From: Mesorhizobium sp. GbtcB19
GTDB taxonomy: Bacteria > Pseudomonadota > Alphaproteobacteria > Rhizobiales > Rhizobiaceae
DNA: 64,000 nt
Assembly: GCF_019091085.1 (NCBI RefSeq)
Contig: NZ_JAGXJY010000002.1
Location: 159,683-223,682, forward strand
Reading direction: 5' to 3'
Positions 56,423 to 64,000 of the stretch are shown here, one piece after another. The stretch's first letter is position 1. Each line of letters begins with the position of its first letter. Under the pieces are notes generated by a model. It was not told where the DNA came from, did no database searches, and saw nothing but the letters and a program-made list of their open reading frames with translations. A program made the translations under genes and the position numbers.

Positions 56423-58063
56423 ATGGACGTCGCCATCTTCATCCTCGTCGTGCTCGCCTTCGTGACGCTGTCAGGCGCGCTGGTGCGGCTGGTGCGCGTG
56501 CCGCTGCCGGTGTTGCAGATCGCGATCGGCGCAGCGCTTGCCTGGCCGGCGCGCGGCCTGCATGTCGAGATCGATCCGGAACTGTTCCTGCTGGTGTTCA
56601 TTCCGCCGCTTCTGTTCGGCGACGCCTTTTCGGCGCCGAAGCGCGAGCTGATCGCGTTGCGCGATCCGATCCTCGACCTCGCCATCGGGCTGGTCTTCTT
56701 TACCATCGTCGGGTTCGGCTATGCTTTGCACTGGCTGGTGCCGAGCATCCCGCTGGTCGTCGCCTTCGCGCTTGCCGCCGTGCTGTCGCCGACCGATGCG
56801 GTCGCCGTATCCTCGATCGTCGACCGCAATCTCGTTCCCGCGCGACTGATGCACATATTGGAAGGCGAGTCGCTGCTGAACGACGCTTCCGGCCTGGTGA
56901 TATTCCGCTTCACGGTCGCCGCGGCGCTGACCGGCAGCTTTTCGTTTGCCGCGGCATCGCTGAGCTTTCTCTTTGCGGTCGCGGTCGGCATTCTTGCCGG
57001 CGTTGCTGCGCTGTTTATCGCCGCGAAGTCGTTGCAGATCCTCGGCCGCATCACCAGCACTCCGGCCGAAGCACAGGTGCTGGTCATGGTGCTGCTGCCT
57101 TTCGTCGCCTACCTGATCGCCGAGCATTTCGGCGCTTCCGGCATTCTGGCGGCGGTCACCGCCGGCCTTCTGACCGGATACTCCGGCATCGTCCGCCACA
57201 TGGCGGTTTCGGCGCGCATCCAGACGATTTCGCTCTGGTCGATGCTGATCTTCATGTTCAACGGCTCGCTCTTCATCCTGCTCGGCCTGCAACTGCCCGA
57301 CATCATCCGCAAGGTGCCGCCGGAGCTGACGACCCGGCACTGGCTGTTCGAGCCGGCATTGACCGTGCTGCTGCTCACGCTTTGCCTGATCGCGCTGCGC
57401 TATGTCTGGATCTGGATCGGCGACATGGGCGCCGTGCTGGCAGCGCGGCTAGGCAAGCGCAAGGCCGAACCGTTCGGCTTTCGCGTCAGGCTTGCTGGCT
57501 CGATCGCCGGCGTGCGCGGCGCCGTCACGCTGGCCGGCATCCTGTCCCTGCCGCTCACCTTGCAGGACGGCTCGCCTTTTCCGGCGCGCGATCTCGTGAT
57601 CTTCCTCGCCGCCGGCGTCATCATCTGCTCGCTGGCGATTGCCAGCCTTGCGCTGCCGACGGTCGCGCGCGGCCTCGTCGAGCCAGGCGAACATCCCGGT
57701 GCAGCCGAAGAGCGACGGGCACGGGTCAGCGCCGCCAACGCGGCCATCGCCAGGATCGAAGGCCTCGCCGGCGACAGCAACGAGGGCGAGGCGGCTGAGA
57801 TGAAGCTCGCCATCGCCGAGAGCGTCGCCTCCATCTACCGGCGCCGCATCTCGCTGTCCGACGGCGCCGATGAAGCCCGCGCCGAGGCGCGCGAATCCGG
57901 CCGCATCGAGGTCGAGCTCAGGCTTGCCGGCATCGGGGCCGAGCGCGCCGAGTTGCAAGCCATGCTGCGCCGCGGTGACATCAATGACCACACCGCGCGC
58001 AAGCTGTTCACCGAGATCACCTTCACGGAAGCGATCCTCAAGGGCCGCGAACCGCGGGATTAG
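56423..58063 (+). CDS. CPA1-family Na+/H+ antiporter
   Basis: A 546-residue protein with 12 helices and a C-terminal cytoplasmic region. ELFLLVFIPPLLFGDAFSAPK, FALAAVLSPTDAVAVSSIV (the ion-binding DXXX-type region), ILEGESLLNDASGLVIFRF and RLAGSIAGVRGAVTLAGILSLPL are the CPA1 (YjcE/NhaP-like) hallmarks. Exchanges Na+ or K+ for H+. The C-terminal ~130 residues (from about residue 430) form a helical, charged domain. Start ATG 56423. Confidence 0.92.
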   Translation: MDVAIFILVVLAFVTLSGALVRLVRVPLPVLQIAIGAALAWPARGLHVEIDPELFLLVFIPPLLFGDAFSAPKRELIALRDPILDLAIGLVFFTIVGFGYALHWLVPSIPLVVAFALAAVLSPTDAVAVSSIVDRNLVPARLMHILEGESLLNDASGLVIFRFTVAAALTGSFSFAAASLSFLFAVAVGILAGVAALFIAAKSLQILGRITSTPAEAQVLVMVLLPFVAYLIAEHFGASGILAAVTAGLLTGYSGIVRHMAVSARIQTISLWSMLIFMFNGSLFILLGLQLPDIIRKVPPELTTRHWLFEPALTVLLLTLCLIALRYVWIWIGDMGAVLAARLGKRKAEPFGFRVRLAGSIAGVRGAVTLAGILSLPLTLQDGSPFPARDLVIFLAAGVIICSLAIASLALPTVARGLVEPGEHPGAAEERRARVSAANAAIARIEGLAGDSNEGEAAEMKLAIAESVASIYRRRISLSDGADEARAEARESGRIEVELRLAGIGAERAELQAMLRRGDINDHTARKLFTEITFTEAILKGREPRD

Positions 58064-58189
58064 CAGCCTGCAGGCCCGCCTTGGCGCAAAACGGCCAGCA
58101 AATTTCGCGCCGCAAACGTGGCGGCCCGGAAACAACTGTGTTAATGCGCGGCGACCTCGCAGACCTCCGGCCCCAAGGGAAAGCAAGCC

Positions 58190-59503
58190 ATGTCAAATGC
58201 CGCGGCATCCTCCAGCAAATTCGAATCCTTTTTCGAGACCACGCTCGCCGATGCCGATCCGGAAATCTTCGGCGCCATCCGCAACGAGCTCGGCCGCCAG
58301 CGCCATGAGATCGAGCTGATCGCATCCGAAAACATCGTGTCGCGCGCCGTGCTCGAGGCGCAAGGCTCGATCATGACCAACAAATATGCCGAGGGCTATC
58401 CCGGCAAGCGCTACTATGGCGGCTGCCAGTTCGTCGACGTGGCCGAGGAACTGGCCATCGAACGCGCCAAAAAGCTGTTCGGCTGCAACTTCGCCAACGT
58501 CCAGCCGAATTCGGGCAGCCAGATGAACCAGGCCGTGTTCCTGGCGCTGCTGCAGCCCGGCGACACTTTCATGGGCCTCGACTTGAATTCGGGCGGCCAC
58601 CTTACCCATGGCTCGCCGGTCAATATGAGCGGCAAGTGGTTCAAGGTCGTCTCCTACGGCGTGCGCAAGGAAGACCACCTGCTCGACATGGACGCGATCG
58701 AGAAGACCGCGCACGAGACCAAGCCGAAGCTGATCCTGGCCGGCGGCACCGCCTATTCGCGCATCTGGGACTGGAAGCGTTTCCGCGAGATCGCCGATTC
58801 GATCGGCGCCTATCTGATGGTCGACATGGCGCATATCGCCGGCCTGGTCGCCGGCGGCGTGCATCCCTCGCCGCTGCCTTACGCCCATGTCGTGACCACG
58901 ACCACGCACAAGTCGCTGCGCGGCCCGCGCGGCGGCATGATCCTGTGCAACGACGAGGACATCGCCAAGAAGATGAATTCGGCGGTGTTCCCGGGCCTGC
59001 AGGGCGGCCCGCTGATGCATGTCATCGCCGCCAAGGCGGTGGCGCTTGGCGAGGCGCTGAAGCCGAGCTTCAAGGCCTATGCCGAAAGCATCGTCGCCAA
59101 TGCCAAGGCGCTGGCGTCCAGCCTGCAGGAGACCGGCCTCGACATCGTCTCGGGCGGCACCGACAACCACCTGATGCTGGTCGATCTTCGTCCGAAGAAC
59201 GCCACCGGCAAGCGCGCGGAAGCCGCGCTCGGCCGCGCCAATATTACCTGCAACAAGAACGGCATCCCGTTCGACCCGGAAAAGCCCTTCGTCACGTCGG
59301 GCGTGCGCCTCGGCACGCCGGCTGGCACCACGCGCGGCTTCGGCCAGGCCGAATTCCGCGAAATCGGCAAGCTGATCGCCGAGGTGCTGGACGGGCTGAA
59401 GGTGGCGAATTCCGACGAAGGCAATGCGGCGGTCGAGGCCGCGGTGAAGGCCAAGGTCACGGCGCTGACCGATCGCTTCCCGCTCTACCCATATCTCGGT
59501 TGA
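58190..59503 (+). CDS. glyA: Serine hydroxymethyltransferase
   Basis: A 437-residue PLP enzyme interconverting serine/THF and glycine/5,10-methylene-THF, supplying one-carbon units. The PLP lysine is Lys241 in [52 protein letters not shown] and [15 protein letters not shown] build the active site. Start ATG 58190 ([11 protein letters not shown]). Next come an exported protein, nrdR and the ribD genes, a common alphaproteobacterial order. Confidence 0.97.
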   Translation: MSNAAASSSKFESFFETTLADADPEIFGAIRNELGRQRHEIELIASENIVSRAVLEAQGSIMTNKYAEGYPGKRYYGGCQFVDVAEELAIERAKKLFGCNFANVQPNSGSQMNQAVFLALLQPGDTFMGLDLNSGGHLTHGSPVNMSGKWFKVVSYGVRKEDHLLDMDAIEKTAHETKPKLILAGGTAYSRIWDWKRFREIADSIGAYLMVDMAHIAGLVAGGVHPSPLPYAHVVTTTTHKSLRGPRGGMILCNDEDIAKKMNSAVFPGLQGGPLMHVIAAKAVALGEALKPSFKAYAESIVANAKALASSLQETGLDIVSGGTDNHLMLVDLRPKNATGKRAEAALGRANITCNKNGIPFDPEKPFVTSGVRLGTPAGTTRGFGQAEFREIGKLIAEVLDGLKVANSDEGNAAVEAAVKAKVTALTDRFPLYPYLG

Positions 59504-59609
59504 GCCTGTCTGCCGGCTGCCCTTCACTCGGTTGACGGGGCGCCGCGTGTCATCTTTTATCCTTGCGCTTCGCGCCGCCCCTTGATCGGGCGGCGCGGCT
59601 GGAGACTTG

Positions 59610-60197
59610 ATGATGCGCATTTTCCGTCCTGCCGCCCTGGCACTGTCTGGCTCGCTGGCCGCTTTCGCGCTGTCCGGCGCGGCTGCGCAGGAACAGCCCA
59701 ACGCCGACATGCCGGTCACCAACACTTTCGGCAAGTGGACCACCATCATCGATACGCTCGATACCGGGCAGGATACGCACAAGACCTGCGCCGCCTCGAC
59801 CGCTTTCGTCGACGGCCTCGGCAATGCGGGCTCCTTGACGATGTCGATCTCGACCGGTGACGCGCTGCCGCCGGATGCCTATCCGGCCATCATGTTCATC
59901 GTCGACAACAAGACCTTGCCGACCGGCAGCAAGATCGCCGCGACCTTCGGCGACCCTGGCGTGAAGGTTGCCGCGACCGTTAGCTCCAACCCTGCCGCCG
60001 GCGGCCGTCCCAGCTGGATGGTCGACAACCAGGCCAAGACCAGCCTTGCCTTGCTGCGCGCCATGCGCAAGGTCACCTCGCTCGATGTGGTCTTCGGCAA
60101 GCAGACGGTGGCCAGCATCCCGATGGACGGCTTCACCAAGGCGTACCGCAATCTCGGCACGTCCTGCGGTTTCCCGACCAAGGACGTGGCGCCCTGA
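59610..60197 (+). CDS. Exported protein with IalB-like fold
   Basis: A 195-residue protein with a signal peptide (MMRIFRPAALALSGSLAAFA, cleaved after AAA/before QEQP). The remainder (FGKWTTIIDTLDTGQDTHKTCAAST, IMFIVDNKTLPTGSKIAATFGD, SLALLRAMRKVTSLDVVF, YRNLGTSCGFPT) is reminiscent of the invasion-associated locus B family. Two cysteines (KTCAAS and SCGFP) may form a disulfide. Role unknown. ATG 59610 or 59613. Confidence 0.65.
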   Translation: MMRIFRPAALALSGSLAAFALSGAAAQEQPNADMPVTNTFGKWTTIIDTLDTGQDTHKTCAASTAFVDGLGNAGSLTMSISTGDALPPDAYPAIMFIVDNKTLPTGSKIAATFGDPGVKVAATVSSNPAAGGRPSWMVDNQAKTSLALLRAMRKVTSLDVVFGKQTVASIPMDGFTKAYRNLGTSCGFPTKDVAP

Positions 60198-60338
60198 GCC
60201 TGCTGGCCGTCGGCGGCAGGGCGCTGGCAATTGTGCTTGCGCCTCGCTATCTCTGCTACGAAGGCTCCGCGCTTTGCCATGGCGGCAAAACACACTAAGC
60301 CTTCCGCAGCCTGAGAATCGCCAAACCGAAAGCTTCCT

Positions 60339-60818
60339 ATGCGCTGTCCCTATTGCCAGTCCGAAGATACGCAGGTGAAGGATTCGCGTCCCGCCGAGGA
60401 CGGCGCCGCGATCCGCAGGCGGCGGGTGTGCCCCGATTGCGGCGGCCGTTTCACGACCTTCGAGCGCGTCCAGCTGCGCGACCTCGTCGTCGTCAAGAAG
60501 TCCGGCCGTAAGGTGCCTTTCGATCGCGACAAGCTGCTGCGCTCCGTCGAGATCGCGGTGCGCAAGCGCAATGTCGACCCCGAGCGCATCGACCGCGCCG
60601 TGACCGGCATCGTGCGCCAGCTCGAAAGCTCCGGCGAAACCGAGATTGCCTCAGGCGAGGTCGGCCGGCTGGTGATGGAGGCGCTCAAATCTCTGGATGA
60701 CGTCGCCTATGTCCGCTTCGCCTCGGTCTATCGCAATTTCCGCGAAGCCAAGGATTTCCACGAACTGCTGGGCGAATTGAAGGGCGACGAGGAAAAGACC
60801 GAAGAGGACGCCGGCTGA
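60339..60818 (+). CDS. nrdR: Transcriptional repressor NrdR
   Basis: A 159-residue repressor of ribonucleotide reductase genes. The N-terminal zinc ribbon has four cysteines ([29 protein letters not shown]); the ATP-cone domain follows ([34 protein letters not shown]), responding to ATP/d[22 protein letters not shown] ends it. The ATG at 60339 lies 2 bp before ribD's operon partner ends: ribD starts 2 bp after its stop. Confidence 0.96.
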   Translation: MRCPYCQSEDTQVKDSRPAEDGAAIRRRRVCPDCGGRFTTFERVQLRDLVVVKKSGRKVPFDRDKLLRSVEIAVRKRNVDPERIDRAVTGIVRQLESSGETEIASGEVGRLVMEALKSLDDVAYVRFASVYRNFREAKDFHELLGELKGDEEKTEEDAG

Positions 60819-60820
60819 TC

Positions 60821-61948
60821 ATGGCGCAAGCTCAGCTGAACGAGGCCGCGCAGGCGGCGCTTGATCGCCGTTTCATGGCCGCGGCCATCAGGCTGTCGCG
60901 CCGCAATGCCGGCCGCACCTCGACCAACCCCTCCGTAGGGACGATTATCGTGCGTGACGACGGCGCCGGCCCGATGATCGTCGGCACCGGCGTGACGGCC
61001 GTCGGCGGCCGGCCGCATGCCGAGACCGAGGCGCTGGCCGAGGCCGGCGAACTCGCGCGCGGTGCTACCGCTTACGTTACTCTGGAGCCTTGCGCCCACC
61101 ACGGCCGCACGCCGCCCTGCGCCAACGCGCTGGTCAATGCCGGCGTGGCGCGCGTCGTAGGTGCTGCGAGCGATCCCGACCCCCGCGTGTCCGGCCAGGG
61201 CTACGCAATCCTGCGCGCCGCGGGCGTGGAGGTGGTGGAGAAGGTGCTGGCCGCCGAGGCCGCCGAGCAGATGGCAGGTTATCTGACTCGCTCTCTGAAG
61301 AAACGCCCGGAAGTAACGCTGAAGCTTGCGCTTTCGAGTGACGGCAAGATCGGCCGCAAAGGCGCAGGCCAAGTCGCGATCACCGGCGAGATCGCGCGCC
61401 GCGATGTCTATCTGATGCGCGCCGAGGCCGACGCCATCCTGGTCGGCATTGGGACCGCGCTCGAGGACGACCCGGCGCTGACCGTGCGCCTGCCGGGGCT
61501 GGAGAACCGCTCGCCGGCGCGCATCATCCTCGATCGGCAGATCAGGCTGCCGGAGACGTCCAAGCTGGTGTCCGGCGTCGACCGCGTGCCGCTCTATATC
61601 GCCTCCTGCCTCGAAGCCGATCCGCATCGGCGCGCGGCGCTCGAGCGTGCCGGCGTGCGCTTCATCGGCACCGAAACCCATGAAGGCGTCGTTGCGCTCC
61701 CGGAATTGCTCGAGGACCTTGCCGCGCTCGGCATGGCAAGTGTTCTGGTCGAAGGCGGCGCCAAGGTGGCCAAGGCTTTCCTAGAGGAAGATCTGGTCGA
61801 TCGCATCGTCCTGTTCCATGGCCCGGAGGCGATCGGCGAGGATGGCATTGCATCGCCGATCGACGCCGACCATATCCCGGCAGGGTTTCGCAGACTGCGC
61901 CAGATGCGGTTTGGCGAGGACAGCTATGCCGAATGGGTGAGACCATGA
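60821..61948 (+). CDS. ribD: Bifunctional deaminase/reductase RibD
   Basis: A 375-residue enzyme of riboflavin synthesis: N-terminal pyrimidine deaminase with zinc ligands in RPHAETEAL and TLEPCAHHGRTPPCANAL, C-terminal NADPH reductase (KLALSSDGKIGRKGAGQ, ILVGIGTALEDDPALTVR, VLVEGGAKVAKAFLEEDLVDRIVLF). ATG 60821 is 2 bp after nrdR. The stop (61946-61948) lies inside the 49-nt hairpin element, which encodes the last codons (VRP). Confidence 0.96.
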   Translation: MAQAQLNEAAQAALDRRFMAAAIRLSRRNAGRTSTNPSVGTIIVRDDGAGPMIVGTGVTAVGGRPHAETEALAEAGELARGATAYVTLEPCAHHGRTPPCANALVNAGVARVVGAASDPDPRVSGQGYAILRAAGVEVVEKVLAAEAAEQMAGYLTRSLKKRPEVTLKLALSSDGKIGRKGAGQVAITGEIARRDVYLMRAEADAILVGIGTALEDDPALTVRLPGLENRSPARIILDRQIRLPETSKLVSGVDRVPLYIASCLEADPHRRAALERAGVRFIGTETHEGVVALPELLEDLAALGMASVLVEGGAKVAKAFLEEDLVDRIVLFHGPEAIGEDGIASPIDADHIPAGFRRLRQMRFGEDSYAEWVRP

Positions 61949-61989
61949 TCCCAAAAAGTGGAGACCGGTTTTTGGATCAGATCATGGTC
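61941..61989. repeat. 49-nt hairpin element, copy C (diverged)
   Basis: GACCATGATC (61941-61950) pairs with GATCATGGTC (61980-61989). Same length as copies A and B and the same layout, but about 14 of 49 positions differ from copy B; two of the changes are compensatory across the stem (G-C to C-G at positions 3/47 and 10/40). Contains the ribD stop codon. It sits 20 bp before ribE. Confidence 0.78.
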
Positions 61990-62009
61990 AAAACGAAAGA
62001 AACTTTCTG

Positions 62010-62627
62010 ATGTTTACTGGGATTGTCACTGACGTAGGCACTGTCGCTTCGGCAAAGCCGCTGGCCGAGGGCGTCGGCCTGCGCATCGACACTGCCTACG
62101 ATCCCGAGACCATCGCCATCGGCGCCTCGATCTCTTGTGGCGGCGTCTGCCTCACCGTCACCGCGCTCCCCGAACACGGTTCGAACGCGCGCTGGTTCGA
62201 GGTCGAGGCCTGGGAGGAAGCGCTCAGGCTGACCACGGCGTCGAGCTGGAAATCCGGCACAAGGATCAATCTCGAACGGGCGCTGAAGATCGGCGACGAG
62301 CTCGGCGGCCACATCGTCTCCGGCCATGTCGACGGCACCGCCGAGATCGTCGAGCGCAAGGAGGAGGGCGATGCCGTGCGCTTCACGCTGGAAGCTCCGC
62401 GCCATCTGGCAAAATTCATCGCGCCTAAGGGTTCGGTCGCGCTCGACGGCACCTCGCTCACCGTCAACAAGGTGGAAGGCACCCGCTTCGATGTGCTGCT
62501 CATCCATCACTCGCTGACCGTCACCACCTGGGGCGAGCGCCAGGCCGGCGACCGGGTGAACATCGAGATCGACACCATGGCCCGCTACGCCGCGCGCCTG
62601 GCGGAGGCAGCGAAAGAGGGGCTATAA
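62010..62627 (+). CDS. ribE: Riboflavin synthase alpha chain
   Basis: A 205-residue RibE (also called RibC) trimer subunit converting two molecules of 6,7-dimethyl-8-ribityllumazine to riboflavin. Start MFTGIVTDVGTVASAKPL is the family opening; two lumazine-binding repeats follow (ISCGGVCLTVTAL and VALDGTSLTVNKVEG), with SGHVDGTAEIVERKEEG between. Good MFTGI at the N-terminus fixes the start at ATG 62010. Confidence 0.96.
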   Translation: MFTGIVTDVGTVASAKPLAEGVGLRIDTAYDPETIAIGASISCGGVCLTVTALPEHGSNARWFEVEAWEEALRLTTASSWKSGTRINLERALKIGDELGGHIVSGHVDGTAEIVERKEEGDAVRFTLEAPRHLAKFIAPKGSVALDGTSLTVNKVEGTRFDVLLIHHSLTVTTWGERQAGDRVNIEIDTMARYAARLAEAAKEGL

Positions 62628-62673
62628 CCCGCAATCCATTGACCGACATGGCGGCCATCCCGAGACACGGCAT

Positions 62674-63045
62674 TTGATCAGCGATACTGAAAATCTAGTC
62701 TATGAGGCGGTCCGGGACCTCGACAGCTCACAAACCTATAAAGATCTGCTGTCCGATGACGTAGGGGAGCAGATCAGGGCGATTCTCAGCATATCGTGGC
62801 ACGATGACTGGCGTTTTGCGCAGGATGTCTGCTTCAAGTATGCGCGTCACGGCAATCCAGATGTGCGAAACATCTCGATTGCTGGGCTGGGTCATATCGC
62901 ACGCATTCACGGCGCCATCGAGGTGTGTTCAGTTCTGGAACTTGTCGGCGAACTTCGCCGGGCCGGCTTGGGCAGCGGTCGCATCGAAGACATGTTTGAT
63001 GATATCATGGTCTTTGTTGCTCGACAGGGAAGGCGAGAGGTTTAG
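62674..63045 (+). CDS. Small HEAT-like helical protein between rib genes
   Basis: A 123-residue ORF from TTG 62674 (MISDTENLVYEAVRDLD). It has helical-repeat character: IRAILSISWHDDWRFAQDVCFKYARHGNPDVRNISIAGLGHIARIHG resembles HEAT/armadillo-type repeats of small immunity or scaffold proteins. GC and codon use are lower than ribE and ribH. No family is named; an immunity-protein role is one possibility, without a toxin visible nearby. Confidence 0.6.
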   Translation: MISDTENLVYEAVRDLDSSQTYKDLLSDDVGEQIRAILSISWHDDWRFAQDVCFKYARHGNPDVRNISIAGLGHIARIHGAIEVCSVLELVGELRRAGLGSGRIEDMFDDIMVFVARQGRREV

Positions 63046-63102
63046 TCGTGGCCAATGCATAACGGCAACGTCGCCGAGCCGTTTGAATGGAGAGTGGCTG
63101 GC

Positions 63103-63261
63103 ATGGAAAACAGGGACTCTAGAGACCAAGAGCGACTTACTCTCGAAGCGTTGGCCGATGTCGATGCCGGTCGTGTTGTGGATCACAAAGCCGTTCTCGC
63201 TTGGGCCGAAAGCCTCAGTTCAGTCTATCCGCTCCCAGCACCTTGGCCACAGACACGATAG
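63103..63261 (+). CDS. Small antitoxin-like protein (orphan)
   Basis: A 52-residue ORF from ATG 63103 with GGAGAG 8 nt upstream; the frame also opens at ATG 63055. The segment LTLEALADVDAGRVVDHKAVLAWAESL has the pattern of C-terminal tails of plasmid-type (CopG/RelB/ParD-like) antitoxins. No partner toxin of the expected size follows; the next gene is ribH. So it is an orphan or remnant. Confidence 0.5.
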   Translation: MENRDSRDQERLTLEALADVDAGRVVDHKAVLAWAESLSSVYPLPAPWPQTR

Positions 63262-63342
63262 CCCTCACACCCCTCCGCCAATCTTCCGCTTGCGATCAAT
63301 CCGGCTTCGGCCTAAGTCACCGGCAACCCCCCGGAGATTTTT

Positions 63343-63837
63343 ATGGCTGGCACATCCCAACACGGCAAAGCGTTCATTCGCCCGAAGGCGAAGGCGCATC
63401 TGCTCATTGTCGAAGCGCGTTTTCACGACGATCTCGCCGACGCTCTGCTCGAAGGCGCGACCGGCGCGCTCGACGAAGCCGGCGCCACCTATGATGTCGT
63501 GACGGTTCCCGGTTCGCTGGAAATCCCGGCCGTGATATGCTTCGCGCTCGACGGCGCCGCCGAAGGCGGAACGCATTATGACGGCTTCGTCGCGCTCGGC
63601 ACCGTCATTCGCGGCGACACCTATCATTTCGACATCGTCGCCAATGAATCGAGCCGTGCACTGATGGACCTTTCGGTGCAGGAGGCGGTCGCGATCGGCA
63701 ATGGCATTCTGACCACCGAGAACGACGCGCAGGCCTGGGCGCGTGCGAAAAAGACGGAAGGCGACAAGGGCGGCTTCGCCGCGCGCGCGGCGCTGACCAT
63801 GATCGCACTCAAAGAGAAACTCGGAGCCCAATCGTGA
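63343..63837 (+). CDS. ribH: 6,7-dimethyl-8-ribityllumazine synthase
   Basis: A 164-residue lumazine synthase that joins 5-amino-6-ribitylaminouracil and 3,4-dihydroxybutanone 4-phosphate. Family motifs: [61 protein letters not shown], and [21 protein letters not shown]. Start ATG 63343 has CCGGAGA. Its stop overlaps nusB by 4 bp. No FMN riboswitch is visible upstream. Confidence 0.95.
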   Translation: MAGTSQHGKAFIRPKAKAHLLIVEARFHDDLADALLEGATGALDEAGATYDVVTVPGSLEIPAVICFALDGAAEGGTHYDGFVALGTVIRGDTYHFDIVANESSRALMDLSVQEAVAIGNGILTTENDAQAWARAKKTEGDKGGFAARAALTMIALKEKLGAQS

Positions 63838-64000
63838 GCGATCCCGCCTCGACCGGTGCGGTGCGCCACGCCAACAAGCGCGGTGCCGCCCGTCTTGCCG
63901 CCGTCCAGGCGCTCTACCAGATGGATGTGTCCGGCAGCGGCGTCTTCGAGATCACGGCCGAATACGAGGCCTTCCGCCTCGGCAAGGAAGTCGACGGCGC
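63834..64000 (+). CDS. nusB: Transcription antitermination factor NusB, N-terminal part
   Basis: Starts at GTG 63834, coupled to ribH by a 4-bp overlap, and runs off the window. The visible 55 residues ([40 protein letters not shown]) match the first helices of NusB, which with NusE supports rRNA antitermination. The ribH-nusB order is standard in bacteria. Confidence 0.93.
   Translation, partial: MSDPASTGAVRHANKRGAARLAAVQALYQMDVSGSGVFEITAEYEAFRLGKEVDG

Noticed and set aside
63262..63342. FMN riboswitch before ribH
   Set aside because: The region lacks the conserved FMN-element sequence and is too short.

Overview
The window looks like a chromosomal segment of a Mesorhizobium-like alphaproteobacterium (order Hyphomicrobiales). 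The evidence is high GC with strong third-position G/C bias, frequent GTG/TTG starts, and a core gene set typical of that group: guaB, rnd, aspS, parC, bpt, sthA, hemB, an ldtR-like MarR gene, a YkuD L,D-transpeptidase, then glyA-nrdR-ribD-ribE-ribH-nusB. Palindromic intergenic repeats of the rhizobial RIME type are abundant. No prophage, intact insertion sequence, rRNA operon or CRISPR array is visible. One tRNA (Gln, anticodon CUG) is present.

Layout. 0-13.5 kb is mostly accessory: a partial GlxA-type regulator, a DUF1778/GNAT toxin-antitoxin pair with a palindromic operator, free-methionine-sulfoxide reductase (msrC), a YeiH-type exporter, a GNAT/ACT-domain pair, an aldehyde dehydrogenase, small unknown ORFs, tRNA-Gln, a YbhN-like membrane protein, Ppx/GppA phosphatase plus rlmE, a DHA2 transporter, and a Phd/VapC toxin-antitoxin pair. 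13.6-26.2 kb is housekeeping: guaB, rnd, a DeoR regulator divergent from an MFS/SRPBCC operon, aspS, an unknown exported protein and parC. 26-38 kb holds transporters, bpt, RDD and ICMT-like membrane proteins, sthA, and a four-gene TelA / von Willebrand (VWA)-lipoprotein / XpaC / Tat-exported binding-protein operon. 38-50 kb holds opgC, a LacI regulator with three matching operators around two tandem tiny paralogous genes, MFS/GntR, a family-90 glycosyltransferase, an aldo/keto reductase, ppk2, a DHFR-like reductase, a CobT-type VWA fragment and hemB. 50-64 kb holds a DUF2066 protein, an ECH-family hydrolase, an ldtR-like regulator, an AT-richer orphan secreted protein with decayed DNA, the L,D-transpeptidase, a Na+/H+ antiporter, glyA, nrdR and the riboflavin genes running into nusB.

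The least explained items are: the tandem 47- and 45-residue proteins under LacI-type operators; the telA/VWA/xpaC/binding-protein operon; a 49-nt hairpin family in three divergent copies with compensatory stem changes, each at a stop codon; the VWA half-gene abutting hemB across an 11-bp direct repeat; and the small genes inserted between ribE and ribH. All function calls rest on reading the translated sequence and family knowledge; no database search was run.
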